A stretch of DNA of 60,440 bases from Saprospiraceae bacterium (GCA_020630955.1 JAHDIE010000017.1:1-60440); one strand, 5' to 3'; counted from the first letter of the stretch, positions 1-9,959 are shown. Translations and numbers: made by a program. Notes: generated by a model from the letters alone, not told the origin.

Positions 1-216
1 TTGAAAGGTCTTTACAAGTAATGCTGATCAATTCCTATCTTGACTTACTTCTTTAATTCTAATTTGTAGGTGTTCTCTAAACTAATTATTCATTTCTGCT
101 GAACACATTTTTAAGACGCAAAAAGTCACATCAGGTCATCCTAAGAATAAAAAAAATGAAAATTTTAACAATTTGTTTTTGAAGAACAATATTCTGACAA
201 CCGATATTAACTTTTA

Positions 217-885
217 TTAAACATAATTATATTCTGCTTTTGGTTTGTTTTTGAAAAATATAAATGCATATAAAACGCCAAATACAAAACCACCTATGTG
301 TGCCCACCAGGCAACTCCTCCAGTTTCTGCATCAGGAGCAGAGGCAATGGAAGAAAAAATTTGTTGCCCAAACCAAAATCCTAAAAACAATATTGCTGGG
401 ATATAGAAGGTTTTAAAAAAGATCAAGAACAACATTTTAATTTTAGACTTAGGAAAACACACAATATATGCACCCATGACGGCTGATATTGCACCACTAG
501 CGCCTACGGTTGGGAGGTTTGAACTTGGGTCAATTAAAATTTGGGACATTGAAGCTACAAAACCTCCTAAAAGGTAAAAAATAAGAAAATGCAGATTTCC
601 TGCATTGGCTTCTATGTTGTCAGCAAATAGCCAAAGGAACAGCATATTACCTGCAAGGTGCAGAATATCGCCATGTAGAAAAATTGATGTCAATAATGTA
701 TGAAGATCTTCTCGATTAATAATTTCATTTGGAATGGCCCCAAAATCAGTCAACAATGCTTGATACCCTTCCACTCCTAATGAAGCTTGGAATATGAAAA
801 TTAGAATATTGATAACAATGAAAGAATATGCGAATATTGGTTTCGCACCTCCTTTTACATTTTCGTCTCCGATTGGGATAATCAT
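217..885 (-). CDS. Rhomboid family intramembrane serine protease
   Basis: A 222-residue polytopic membrane protein. It cleaves other membrane proteins within the bilayer, if it behaves like its family. The catalytic dyad is visible: Ser130 in the motif GASGA and His196 in AHIGG, with the family's HxxxxHxxxN stretch at residues 71-80 (HGDILHLAGN). About six hydrophobic segments fit the six-helix bacterial rhomboid core, and there is no extra domain. The ATG at 885 gives a family-like N-terminus (MIIPIGDEN). It is divergent from the SulP gene, about 105 nt away. The substrate is unknown. Confidence 0.93.
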   Translation of the reverse strand: MIIPIGDENVKGGAKPIFAYSFIVINILIFIFQASLGVEGYQALLTDFGAIPNEIINREDLHTLLTSIFLHGDILHLAGNMLFLWLFADNIEANAGNLHFLIFYLLGGFVASMSQILIDPSSNLPTVGASGAISAVMGAYIVCFPKSKIKMLFLIFFKTFYIPAILFLGFWFGQQIFSSIASAPDAETGGVAWWAHIGGFVFGVLYAFIFFKNKPKAEYNYV

Positions 886-990
886 AGGTTAAAATCTTTA
901 TTTAGTTATTTACAATTAAAAGAAGAAGTTAAATATATGTGATTATATAGATTCTAAAGGTTTATTAAATGATTGTAGATTTGTGGAGCT

Positions 991-2715
991 GTGAAAAGTA
1001 TAATTAGAAATTTATTTCCTATTGTTGATACTTTAAAAAACTACAATAAAGGTTTTTTAAAGTATGATCTATTTGCTGGACTGACTGTAGCAAGCGTGCT
1101 TATTCCTCAAGCTATGGCTTATGCAATGTTAGCAGGCATGCCACCAATCTATGGAATGTATTGTGGCTTAGTACCCCTACTTATTTATGCCATATTTGCG
1201 TCATCGAGTAAAATGTCAGTAGGTCCAGTGGCAATTTCCTCAATTTTAATATTTTCCGGAGTATCTACCATTGCTCAACCTGGCTCTCAGGAGTATATTG
1301 AATTGGTATTGGCTTCAGGATTAATTATTGGGCTCATACAAGCATTAATGGGATTTTTTAGGTTGGGCTTTGTTGTTAATTTTTTGTCCCATGCTGTTAT
1401 TTTAGGATTCACTTCTGCGGCTGCTTTAATAATATTGTTTTCTCAATTGAAAGATGCATTAGGTTTTCACATTCCCAACTCGAAAAAAATTCTTGTAACA
1501 TTAGGATACGCCCTTGAAAATATAGGACAAACAAACAGAATAAGTCTGCTTATTACCGTAATAACAGTTGTAGTGATTATTGGCTTAAAAAAGATTAAAA
1601 AAAGTATTCCTGGACCTCTAATCGTTGTCACCATTTCAATTATTGTTTCTTATCAATTGGATTTGAAGCAGTTCCATGTTGATGTTGTAGGTCAAATTCC
1701 AAAGGGTCTTCCTAATTTTGAAACAATTTCAATGACCTTTGAACAATTGCGCTTATTGGTTCCTACAATATTGACAGTAAGTTTAATTGGAATTGTAGAA
1801 AGTATGGGAATTGCAAAAGCAATGGAAGCAAAGTATAATGATCACCGAGTTCTAGCTAATACTGAACTGAAGGCTATTGGTTTCGCAAAAATTATTGGTG
1901 CTTTTTTTCAATCTTTTCCAAGTTCAGGGAGTTTTACAAGATCAGCAATCAATGGAGATGCGGGAGCAAAAACAACAGTATCTTCTTTGGTCACGGTTGC
2001 AGTCATGTTGTTAACGCTTTTATTCCTTACTGGGGTATTCTATTATCTCCCAAAATCTGTATTAGCGGGTATCATTTTGATATCTGTATTTGGTCTTTTT
2101 GACATCACACGAGTGGAGTATATCTGGAAGGTAAGGAAGACAGATTTTGCAATGATGACTATAACATTTATCTGTACAATGGTATTAGGAATTGAACTTG
2201 GAGTACTGGTTGGTGTATTATTTTCTATAATTACCATATTATATAAGATATCTAGGCCCAATATTGTCACACTTGGAAAGCTTCCGAACTCAGATAGTTA
2301 TAAAGATATTTCCCGATTTCCTGAAGCAGAGGAAAATTCTGAAATCGTAATTTTTAGATTTGAAAATCAATTGTTTTTCGCAAATGCTTCTATATTTCGA
2401 GACAAAGTTTTGGAATATATAATTACTAAACCTTCTATGAAGTATTTATTGTTAGATGCAAAGTTGATTCATGATATTGATAGTCATGGGACACATATAC
2501 TCAAAGAGGTGGATGAGCTATTAAAAACGAAAGGGATTGAGTTACATTTATGTGGAGCTATAGGTTCAGTTAGAGATATTTTGTTTAAAGCCAAATTGTT
2601 AGGCGAACTTGACATGCATCATCTCAGTGTCTCTGATGCGGTTCTAAGAATAAATGATCCCGACCAACAAAAAGAAAGGAATCATCGCGCAACTCAGAGA
2701 AATGTTAGAAACTAA
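991..2715 (+). CDS. SulP family inorganic anion transporter with STAS domain
   Basis: A 574-residue SLC26/SulP permease of the inner membrane, probably moving sulfate, bicarbonate or another small anion. Residues about 15-420 are the multi-helix transport domain, with the typical start YDLFAGLTVASVLIPQAMAY and the segment SFPSSGSFTRSAINGDAGA. Residues about 440-555 form a cytoplasmic STAS domain (LLLDAKLIHDIDSHGTHIL). The start is GTG at 991; no upstream ATG fits, and the next Met falls inside the first transport helix. The ion cannot be deduced from sequence. It is convergent with the next gene, 8 nt apart. Confidence 0.93.
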   Translation: MKSIIRNLFPIVDTLKNYNKGFLKYDLFAGLTVASVLIPQAMAYAMLAGMPPIYGMYCGLVPLLIYAIFASSSKMSVGPVAISSILIFSGVSTIAQPGSQEYIELVLASGLIIGLIQALMGFFRLGFVVNFLSHAVILGFTSAAALIILFSQLKDALGFHIPNSKKILVTLGYALENIGQTNRISLLITVITVVVIIGLKKIKKSIPGPLIVVTISIIVSYQLDLKQFHVDVVGQIPKGLPNFETISMTFEQLRLLVPTILTVSLIGIVESMGIAKAMEAKYNDHRVLANTELKAIGFAKIIGAFFQSFPSSGSFTRSAINGDAGAKTTVSSLVTVAVMLLTLLFLTGVFYYLPKSVLAGIILISVFGLFDITRVEYIWKVRKTDFAMMTITFICTMVLGIELGVLVGVLFSIITILYKISRPNIVTLGKLPNSDSYKDISRFPEAEENSEIVIFRFENQLFFANASIFRDKVLEYIITKPSMKYLLLDAKLIHDIDSHGTHILKEVDELLKTKGIELHLCGAIGSVRDILFKAKLLGELDMHHLSVSDAVLRINDPDQQKERNHRATQRNVRN

Positions 2716-2723
2716 CTTGAATG

Positions 2724-3227
2724 TTAATTTTTGAAAGCTAACATACAAGATGAAAGTAATTCAAATGTTTCTTCTTTTGGGTGCAGGGATTCATTTACGG
2801 AAGTGAAATCATCATGATACAAAATTGAAGTCGGCAGGATCAAAGCCCCTAAAGACTGCAATACATTTACCAAAGTACTCATTGCTTTTTCTCCTCGTGG
2901 TTTTTTAGGTGAAAAAATAACCGGTAAAACTTTCTTGTTTGCTAATATGCTGCTTTTATTGAGCCATTCAAATGAATTTTTCAAAGCTGCGGGAATTGTT
3001 CCTAAATACTCAGGACTGCTGATGAGTAAACCGTCTGCACTTTTAATCTCTTCAATCCATTCTCGGGCCAATTGAGGAGGTACTGAAAATGGGTCAGCAA
3101 ATAATGGAATATTAAAAATATCAAAATAGGATAAATCAAATTCTTTAAATTCCTTAATGAAATAGTCTATTAATTTTTTATTGTTGGAACCTTGGCGGGC
3201 GGAACCACTTATCAATAATATCTTCAT
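2724..3227 (-). CDS. NADPH-dependent FMN reductase (flavodoxin-like)
   Basis: A 167-residue cytoplasmic flavoprotein of the NADPH-dependent FMN reductase family (azoreductase/chromate reductase-like). The phosphate-binding loop is at the N-terminus (ISGSARQGSNN, residues 6-16), and the second flavin-contact motif SSPEYLGTIPAALKNSFEWL lies around residues 75-95. The length matches the family (about 165-190). It is a single-gene unit, convergent with the SulP gene. The physiological substrate is not evident; quinone or flavin reduction are the usual roles. Confidence 0.9.
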   Translation of the reverse strand: MKILLISGSARQGSNNKKLIDYFIKEFKEFDLSYFDIFNIPLFADPFSVPPQLAREWIEEIKSADGLLISSPEYLGTIPAALKNSFEWLNKSSILANKKVLPVIFSPKKPRGEKAMSTLVNVLQSLGALILPTSILYHDDFTSVNESLHPKEETFELLSSCMLAFKN

Positions 3228-3355
3228 TATTAAATGTTATAATTTACGGCATTTCTACTAAAATCTAAAACTAGTCTACCAATGTACTGACAATGAGGAA
3301 TTTTTTCCTTAATCTTATCATTGATAATGATGTAAATTGATCAAAACAAACTTCA

Positions 3356-4135
3356 ATGATAAATGTCCAAAATGTATCAAAGACTTTTAATCTTAACAAG
3401 CAGCAAAAGAAGGAGTTACAAACATCCGCATCTTCAATTAATGCTGTAAATGGAATAAGTTTCGAATGTAAACCTGGTAGAATTTATTCTTTACTTGGCC
3501 CTAACGGAGCGGGAAAAACCACTACGCTAAGAATGATTGCAACCATTCTCCAAACTACGAATGGAGATATTGAAGTATGCGGACATAGTGTGAATGATAA
3601 GCCAAATTTAGTAAGATCTAAGATTGGATTTTTGACGGGGAGCACAAATCTCTATGACCGTTTGACCCCAGGCGAAATTGTCGAATATTTTGCTAAGTTA
3701 CATGGCATGGATCAAAACAAATACAAGGAGCGAATGGATATGCTTTTTACTCAAATGGGTGTCCATGAATTCTCCAAGAAAAGAATAGGTCAAATGAGTA
3801 CTGGGATGAAGCAAAAAGTATCTATTGCGCGAAGCATGATTCATGATCCAGAGGTAGTCATTTTTGATGAACCAACTTCTGGCCTTGATGTTATTACAGC
3901 CAATAATATTATAGAACTCATACGACAATGCAAGGAAGAAGGAAAAACGGTTATATTTTCTTCCCACATCATGAGTGAAGTAGATTTATTATGCGATGAC
4001 CTTGCTATTATTTCAAAAGGAGATCTTATTTATCAAAATACTATGAATCATTTTCGATCAGAATTTGAGGATATTTCTTTGACAGAAGCCTTTATCAGAA
4101 TTGTTGAAAATTCTAAATCCAATCAAAACGTTTAA
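3356..4135 (+). CDS. ABC transporter ATP-binding protein (NatA-like)
   Basis: A 259-residue ABC ATPase. Walker A is GPNGAGKTT (residues 48-56), the signature is MSTGMKQK, Walker B is VVIFDEPTSGLD, and the H-loop His is in SSHIMSE. It lies 5 nt upstream of its membrane partner, so the two form an exporter. The pair resembles the NatAB sodium-extrusion/ABC-2 type. The substrate is an inference: Na+ export is the characterised function of NatAB, but many relatives export drugs or peptides. The insertion after residue 13 (a Lys/Ser-rich loop) is slightly longer than usual. Confidence 0.92.
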   Translation: MINVQNVSKTFNLNKQQKKELQTSASSINAVNGISFECKPGRIYSLLGPNGAGKTTTLRMIATILQTTNGDIEVCGHSVNDKPNLVRSKIGFLTGSTNLYDRLTPGEIVEYFAKLHGMDQNKYKERMDMLFTQMGVHEFSKKRIGQMSTGMKQKVSIARSMIHDPEVVIFDEPTSGLDVITANNIIELIRQCKEEGKTVIFSSHIMSEVDLLCDDLAIISKGDLIYQNTMNHFRSEFEDISLTEAFIRIVENSKSNQNV

Positions 4136-4140
4136 CAATA

Positions 4141-5313
4141 ATGAATACTATTCTAACTGTATTTAAAAAAGAAGTTCTCGATACATTAAGAGATCGCAGA
4201 ACACTATTGACTGCTATCGTAATGCCTGCTTTATTGATGCCCTTATTATTATATGGCATATCAAAGCTTACTTCTTCTATTATGGAAAAAGAGGAGAACA
4301 AGAAATTAAAAATTGCATTGCTGGATGCTCCTTCAGATTTCTCAAGTAAATTAGACACTGCTAAATTTGAGATCATTGGAGGTATCGATTTAGAAGCTGG
4401 AAGAGATCAAATACTTGCAGATAGTTTGGATGCTATGATTGGATTTGCGACAAATTATCAGACCAAGATTGAAGAAATGAAATCTGGCAAAGTAAATATG
4501 TGGTTTAAGTCTACAAATCTAATGGTCAAAAGTAGGTTGTCTGATGTTATAGAAGAATATGAAAATAAAATTTTGGAAAGTCGAATAACAGATTTAAACT
4601 TAACCAAGGATGCTATAGACCCAATCAACCTCATTCGGTATGATATTGCACCAAAAAATGAGCAAATCGGACAAATGGTTGGCGGCTTCCTTCCATATAT
4701 TTTCATTATATTTTGTTTCATGGGATGCATGTATCCGGCCTTAGATTTAATCACTGGTGAAAAAGAAAGAGGGACAATAGAAACCTTGTTGACGGTTCCG
4801 GCATCAAAGTTTAATATTTTATTGGGTAAAGTATTTACTATAGCCTTGGTAGGACTTTCGGCCGCTTTAATGACTATCTTTGGTTTGATACTCGCTGTTA
4901 AATTTCTACCAGATTTACCAGAGGACATATTGGAGGCAATGACCAATATTGTAGGGATTAAATTTATATTAATGCTGTTTGCCATGTTGATTCCATTAGC
5001 AATATTCTTTGCAGGAGTAATATCAGCGATGGTTGTAAGGGCTAAAAGTTTTAAAGAAGCACAGAGTATCGTAACTCCGATGTCATTTTTAGTTATCATT
5101 CCTGCGGTAATCGCTTTACTTCCTGGTATAGAATTGGATTGGACAACAGTGTTTGTACCTATACTCAATGTTGCATTAGCAACCAAAGAAATAGTGGCAG
5201 GCACAATTCAACCCATACATTATATAATAACCGTAATATCTTTGGTAATTTTAGCATTGATTTCTGTTGGGATTAGTTATAGGCAATTCTCGAAAGAGGG
5301 AATGATACTTTAA
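4141..5313 (+). CDS. ABC-2 type transporter permease (NatB-like)
   Basis: A 390-residue membrane subunit of the exporter encoded with the preceding ATPase. One N-terminal helix (about 20-45) is followed by a large extracytoplasmic domain (about 50-175). A C-terminal bundle of about five or six helices begins with GGFLPYIFIIFCFMGCMYPA. The motif GEKERGTIETLLTVPAS is the cytoplasmic coupling signature of NatB/ABC-2 permeases. The ATG is 5 nt after the ATPase stop, so the two are almost certainly co-transcribed and co-assembled. Confidence 0.92.
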   Translation: MNTILTVFKKEVLDTLRDRRTLLTAIVMPALLMPLLLYGISKLTSSIMEKEENKKLKIALLDAPSDFSSKLDTAKFEIIGGIDLEAGRDQILADSLDAMIGFATNYQTKIEEMKSGKVNMWFKSTNLMVKSRLSDVIEEYENKILESRITDLNLTKDAIDPINLIRYDIAPKNEQIGQMVGGFLPYIFIIFCFMGCMYPALDLITGEKERGTIETLLTVPASKFNILLGKVFTIALVGLSAALMTIFGLILAVKFLPDLPEDILEAMTNIVGIKFILMLFAMLIPLAIFFAGVISAMVVRAKSFKEAQSIVTPMSFLVIIPAVIALLPGIELDWTTVFVPILNVALATKEIVAGTIQPIHYIITVISLVILALISVGISYRQFSKEGMIL

Positions 5314-5429
5314 TTTTTAACTTTCTGAGCGCTTATATTGCTTTTGTGATGGATTATCAACAAGTCATAACCAAAGTACTGTGCAAGTTTGAAATTAAGA
5401 TAATTATATTAAAATAAAATTCAGATAAA

Positions 5430-5915
5430 ATGAAAAAAGTAAGTGTAATAGGATCATTATTTATAATGATGATTTTTATACTTGTTTCCTGTGGAGGTGA
5501 TGGTAGTAAAAATCAAAAATCCAATAAGCCAACCGTTAAAAATTCGAATAAAAAGGAAGTTGCTAAAAAGGAAGAAGTAAAGGAAATAACTTCAAAAGGA
5601 GAAGATAAAAATGCCATTCCAACTCCACCCGAACATCTTGCTAAGGCTCGATCCATTATCGCAGAGGTGAGTAAAAATGACGTAGAAGGTGTAGATGCGA
5701 AGAAAAAGTTTAAGAACTTATGTGCAATATGCCATGGAATGAAAGGAAACATGGAAATCAATGGTGCAAAAGACTTAACAAAATCTAAAGTTAGTCTAGA
5801 AGAGGCTGTCGCTCAAATATATCATGGCAAAGGATTAATGACTCCTTTTAAAGGAATATTGACCGATGCAGAAATAGTGGCTGTTTCAAAATATGTTGAG
5901 GAATTTCGGAATTGA
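5430..5915 (+). CDS. Class I cytochrome c lipoprotein
   Basis: A 161-residue secreted lipoprotein. The signal peptide ends in a lipobox (ILVSCGG, lipidated Cys21). A Lys-rich flexible linker (about 28-60) follows, then a monohaem cytochrome c domain. The haem motif is CAICH (Cys98, Cys101, His102), and Met137 in GLMTPF is the likely sixth ligand. It probably acts as a membrane-tethered electron carrier in the periplasm or on the outer membrane. No oxidase or partner dehydrogenase lies beside it, so the donor and acceptor are unknown. Confidence 0.9.
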   Translation: MKKVSVIGSLFIMMIFILVSCGGDGSKNQKSNKPTVKNSNKKEVAKKEEVKEITSKGEDKNAIPTPPEHLAKARSIIAEVSKNDVEGVDAKKKFKNLCAICHGMKGNMEINGAKDLTKSKVSLEEAVAQIYHGKGLMTPFKGILTDAEIVAVSKYVEEFRN

Positions 5916-5963
5916 AAATGCGAATTTAAAGGAGGGATTTTTAAAGACGAGGTTCTATTATTT

Positions 5964-7238
5964 TTAATGGTTGTCGTCGCTTGGATCTAGATCTTTATAG
6001 TCTCCTAATAAAGCGTTGGTCACTTTACCAATAGTTAGGCCTTGAACTACGATACTGAAGATTACCACTACGTAGGTGATGATGATAAAAGGATCTTTGT
6101 GCATATCTTCTGTTAAAGTAAGCGCAAGAGCGATTGATATTCCTCCCCTAAGTCCGCCCCAGGTCATCATGAAACCAGTATTTGGAACAAAATTTAATTT
6201 CTTTTTATAAATTACAATTGGGATACCCAATGCTATCCATCTTGCGATAAGAATAATTGGGATTGCTATTAACCCTGCAATAATGTAGGATTTCTCAAAA
6301 GGTAAAATTAAAATTTCCAACCCTATTAATACGAAGAGAATCCCATTTAGCAAGGCATCCCATGTTTCCCAAAATTTATCTACATAAAGTTCTGTTATTT
6401 CAGACATTGAGGTATCTCTCACGGTATCGTGTCCAACAATAAGTCCTGCAACCACAACGGCAAGTGGACCAGAGAAATGTAATTTTTGAGCCAACAAATA
6501 ACCTCCCATAACTATGGCAATGGTAATCAATACTTCAACACTGTAATCATCAATTGATTTCATTAACTTGAAAGCAATATAGCCTAGTAGGGCCCCAAGT
6601 GCGATTCCACCTAATACTTCTTCCAAAAGCAATAACCCAATCTCTCCAAAAGTAATATTTGCAAGTCCTTTTTCTGCTATCGCAAATATGGTTAAGAAAA
6701 CTACCACACCTACACCATCATTGAATAAAGACTCACCAACTATTTTTGTTTCTAATTTTTTAGGAACTCCTACTTTCTTTAGTATTCCTAAAACTGCAAT
6801 TGGATCTGTTGGCGATATTAAAGCACCAAACAATAAACAGTAGATAAAAGCAATGTCCAAACCAAGCATCCCCAAAATGAAATACATAATTCCTCCAATC
6901 AGAAAGGTGGAAACCAAAACACCAAATGTTGCAAATGCCAATATTGGACCTCGCTGCACTTTCAATTGATCAAAATTGGTGTGCAAGGCACCGGCAAACA
7001 GTAAAAAACTCAACAATATTTCTAAAAGAACTTTACTAAAATCAATTTGAGATATTAAATCTTTGAGTGGATTTGTTAGGGAGGGTTCAATCCAACCTGA
7101 GATGGTTAGGATCATACTCATAAGGATCGTAATTACCATGGCACCAATGGTATATGGGAGTTTTACAAATCTTTCATTGATATAAGCAAAAGCTGCAGAT
7201 ACCACAACCAATATTGTGATGATAGCGAATAAGTCCAT
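5964..7238 (-). CDS. Na+/H+ antiporter, CPA1 (NhaP-like) family
   Basis: A 424-residue inner-membrane antiporter with about 12 hydrophobic segments and almost no cytoplasmic tail. Diagnostic family motifs are present: SPTDPIAVLGILKKVG and VGESLFNDGVGVVVF. The latter carries the Asn-Asp pair of the ion-binding site in CPA1 exchangers. A conserved WGGLRGGISIALAL segment lies near the C-terminus. The predicted role is pH and sodium homeostasis. The upstream gene (7256-9178) ends only 17 nt before this start, so they may share a transcript, although a functional link is not obvious. Confidence 0.93.
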   Translation of the reverse strand: MDLFAIITILVVVSAAFAYINERFVKLPYTIGAMVITILMSMILTISGWIEPSLTNPLKDLISQIDFSKVLLEILLSFLLFAGALHTNFDQLKVQRGPILAFATFGVLVSTFLIGGIMYFILGMLGLDIAFIYCLLFGALISPTDPIAVLGILKKVGVPKKLETKIVGESLFNDGVGVVVFLTIFAIAEKGLANITFGEIGLLLLEEVLGGIALGALLGYIAFKLMKSIDDYSVEVLITIAIVMGGYLLAQKLHFSGPLAVVVAGLIVGHDTVRDTSMSEITELYVDKFWETWDALLNGILFVLIGLEILILPFEKSYIIAGLIAIPIILIARWIALGIPIVIYKKKLNFVPNTGFMMTWGGLRGGISIALALTLTEDMHKDPFIIITYVVVIFSIVVQGLTIGKVTNALLGDYKDLDPSDDNH

Positions 7239-7255
7239 GTTGCTAATGTAAGCAA

Positions 7256-9178
7256 TTAGTTATAAGTCAATCCATAGCCTATTGGAAATATTGGATTTGT
7301 TAAATCGGATGCTTGATAAAGTTTTTGTTTTGAACTCGTAAACATGAAATAAGGAAGCTCAATGGGCAGCTTACCTGAAGGAAAATACTTTCCATAAATT
7401 AAATCTAAAATTACTTGATCTTTGCTGCAGAAATCTGCAATGACTGCTTTACTTTTTTCTACAATGTCGGGATTAACTAGTGGTCGATCTAAGCTGATTA
7501 TGGTAACTACAGATTTCGATTCGAGAAGTTTCATGATTTTTTCCTTTTCTTTTCCTTCAAATGGAAAGCCTTGGATGTGAGCTGTTGAATCTGAGTTAAT
7601 CCGATTTAATTTTGAATTCAATTTTAAAATTACGTGATCTGCTTTTTGAATATTGGTCATGAGGCTCCTATAATCGCTTAAAGAGGCTCGATCAAGGCCA
7701 TCTAAAAAAATAGTTTTAGATTCATCCAGCGGAAGAATATTGTTCTCATTTTTAAGTAGCACCAAAGATTTCCTTTGGGTATCAACTCCTTTATTACGAA
7801 ATCGGTGATTTGGTAATAAATTAAATCGCTCTATATCAAGATATGGGTCATCAAATAATCCTTGCTCAAACTTAATTCTAAGAATTCTCCAACATGAGCT
7901 AACAATACGGTCTTCAGAAATCTTATTTTGATTGATCAAATCTATCAATAATGAAGGGCTGCTCTCCCCTCCTATCATGTCGTATCCAGCTTCAATAATA
8001 TTTTCAACTCTTATAAGTTCCTGCGATTTAATATCTATCGAAGGAATGTCATTTTGAGTTTTGTCGTTTGTTACCGAACCCCACTTTGAACAGATAACAC
8101 CATCAAATTTTAAACTATCTCTCAAGAAATGCTTTATGATATCGCGCGGTGATTCATCATCTCTATTTTCCAACTTTTGAATATGTATATTATTATCAAA
8201 GCTGATGAATTGAGATTTTGTAGCTTCACTAACATTACTTTGCAAATAACTCCAATAGTTATTCAAATCAACTCTATTATTGAGGGTATCATTTGTACCC
8301 CATGGCTTTTGAGAATTATAACCCTTTTGGATTTTGGCCATATAAGCTATAGAACTTTTATCCAATTCATTGGCTTGTAAACCAAATATAAGGGCTCTTG
8401 TCATTGAACTTGATATTTTTGGATCATCCCCAAAGCTTTCAATAATATTCTGAGATTCTATGTCAAGGCTTGAATCAACTGTTTGAGGTAATATTAAGCG
8501 AATGCCTGTTGCCAAACATTCTTGTCGCACAATTTCTCCGAACTCACGCATTAACAATGTATCATTGATGGAGGCAAAACCCAATGGAGCACACCATCTT
8601 GAAAATATTGGGGTTAAATTGGATGCATTAAAATCTACAAAATGCTTTAAATTACTTGCTATAGTGATAGGAATCCCAAGCCTAGTCCTCTCAGCCATAG
8701 CTTGCATGTTGTTATTCCAATTAATCATTGATTCTGCTGAATAAATATTGGAGATAAATACATGGTTTATTTTCTTTCTTGCAATTAAGGTGGAATTTAT
8801 TTCCTTTGAAAACGATGCTGTTTCGTTTAATTTAGGTTTTTCAAATAATGATCCATCTGATAACATGTCAGTTTCATCGATAAACATCAATGCTACTTTC
8901 TCTTCGAGGCTCATTTGGTGCAGCAGATTTTCAATCCGAACCTCAACTGGTTGCCTACTATCTTCATAAGGATCTAATCGTCCATTTTTATTCAGGTCTC
9001 TAAATCCAAATCCAGCTTGCACCAAAGTCTCAGCTCTTTGGCCTAGCAGTTTCTCATTTGCGGAAGCGATATTAGACCATTTTAGAAGATGAACAGCATA
9101 TACACCTAGCATCAATAAAAAGGCAAGTATAATGGCATATTTGAGAACGATTGCAAAAACAATGAATATCCTTTTCAT
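7256..9178 (-). CDS. Glycoside hydrolase family 3 homologue, catalytically degenerate
   Basis: A 640-residue protein, membrane-anchored or secreted (hydrophobic helix at about residues 8-27). The architecture follows family 3 glycosidases: a dockerin-like DLNKNGRLDPYED lead-in, a TIM-barrel domain with the conserved SFGDDP, and a C-terminal domain with RKSLVLLKNENNILPLDES and the terminal PIGYGLTYN. The site that holds the catalytic Asp nucleophile in family 3 (SDWG or TDWG) reads CSKWG here, with Lys at residue 365 (codon AAG at 8084-8086). The substrate-binding Lys-His pair is also altered (AKIQKGYN). I infer a non-catalytic, possibly glycan-binding role. It carries one copy of the recurrent GCTTCCGCAAAT word at codons for ASAN. 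Confidence 0.85.
   Translation of the reverse strand: MKRIFIVFAIVLKYAIILAFLLMLGVYAVHLLKWSNIASANEKLLGQRAETLVQAGFGFRDLNKNGRLDPYEDSRQPVEVRIENLLHQMSLEEKVALMFIDETDMLSDGSLFEKPKLNETASFSKEINSTLIARKKINHVFISNIYSAESMINWNNNMQAMAERTRLGIPITIASNLKHFVDFNASNLTPIFSRWCAPLGFASINDTLLMREFGEIVRQECLATGIRLILPQTVDSSLDIESQNIIESFGDDPKISSSMTRALIFGLQANELDKSSIAYMAKIQKGYNSQKPWGTNDTLNNRVDLNNYWSYLQSNVSEATKSQFISFDNNIHIQKLENRDDESPRDIIKHFLRDSLKFDGVICSKWGSVTNDKTQNDIPSIDIKSQELIRVENIIEAGYDMIGGESSPSLLIDLINQNKISEDRIVSSCWRILRIKFEQGLFDDPYLDIERFNLLPNHRFRNKGVDTQRKSLVLLKNENNILPLDESKTIFLDGLDRASLSDYRSLMTNIQKADHVILKLNSKLNRINSDSTAHIQGFPFEGKEKEKIMKLLESKSVVTIISLDRPLVNPDIVEKSKAVIADFCSKDQVILDLIYGKYFPSGKLPIELPYFMFTSSKQKLYQASDLTNPIFPIGYGLTYN
9055..9068 (-). 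repeat. Recurrent 14-bp word, copy 1
   Basis: Reads CGCTTCCGCAAATG on the minus strand. It lies inside the GH3-like gene, where it encodes Ala-Ser-Ala-Asn. It is one of seven exact 12-mer copies in the window. Confidence 0.8.
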
Positions 9179-9193
9179 GATAAAAGGAATATT

Positions 9194-9793
9194 TTAGTAG
9201 TCATGTTTGCCAATTGTCCATCCATTTTTAGACAAATATTTGCTGCCATCTTCGGCAGCAGGATTCTCCAAATGAGTTCCCATGCTGTCATTCCATCTAT
9301 TCAAATATCCAAAAAGGGCAATAACTCCAAGAATTTCTACAATTTCGCCATCATCCCAATGCTTACGCAAATTATCTGCAATTGAGTCATCAACTTGATT
9401 CGGTATTGAAGAAGCAGCTATCGCAAAGTCAAAAACAGCACGTTCTGCTTCAGTAAATGCAGGATATGTTTTGTATTCCCAGATATTATTAAGCTTATCT
9501 TGTTCTGATCCATATCTTTCGGCTGCTCTAATGGCGTGTGCTTCACAATATCTACATCCTGCTGTTTTGCTTGACAAATAAGCCAAAAGTCTTTTCAAAG
9601 CAGAAGTGACACGGCCTTTATTCTCCATTACCGCTTTATTCATTTCCATAAATGCATTTGAAATTCTAGGCCTATGCATCATTGTAAACAAACTATTAGG
9701 TGTGAAACCAAGAGTTTCTTCGTAAAAATCTGCCATTTCAGCAGCTTCCTTCGTTGCATTTCTGTCCAACGGATATACCAAAGGTCTTTTCAT
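9194..9793 (-). CDS. Carboxymuconolactone decarboxylase/AhpD-like protein
   Basis: About 199 residues, all-helical, of the CMD/AhpD alkylhydroperoxidase-like superfamily. The redox motif is visible as CRYCEAH (Cys80, Cys83, His86 counted from the ATG at 9793), the arrangement expected for an AhpD-type peroxidase or disulfide reductase. A TTG at 9823 would extend the protein by ten residues, but I prefer the ATG, because family members begin near the sequence KRPLVYPLD. It is 15 nt upstream of the GH3-like gene in the same direction, so possibly co-transcribed. The actual substrate is unknown. Confidence 0.85.
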   Translation of the reverse strand: MKRPLVYPLDRNATKEAAEMADFYEETLGFTPNSLFTMMHRPRISNAFMEMNKAVMENKGRVTSALKRLLAYLSSKTAGCRYCEAHAIRAAERYGSEQDKLNNIWEYKTYPAFTEAERAVFDFAIAASSIPNQVDDSIADNLRKHWDDGEIVEILGVIALFGYLNRWNDSMGTHLENPAAEDGSKYLSKNGWTIGKHDY

Positions 9794-9959
9794 CTTTAAA
9801 ATTTTTGAACTCGAATGTAACAAGAATGATAAGATTAAGCGGGAACTTTATAGTGAATATCTCTATAAATAAAACTTACAAAAAGACAGTTCATTTACAG
9901 ATCAGCAATGAATTTGGAATAATTCTGGCATTAATATATGAGATAAGATTAGATAGCTT

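Noticed and set aside
1-216. Left-edge region examined for a gene or RNA.
   Set aside because: AT-rich with short frames only; nothing supportable was seen.
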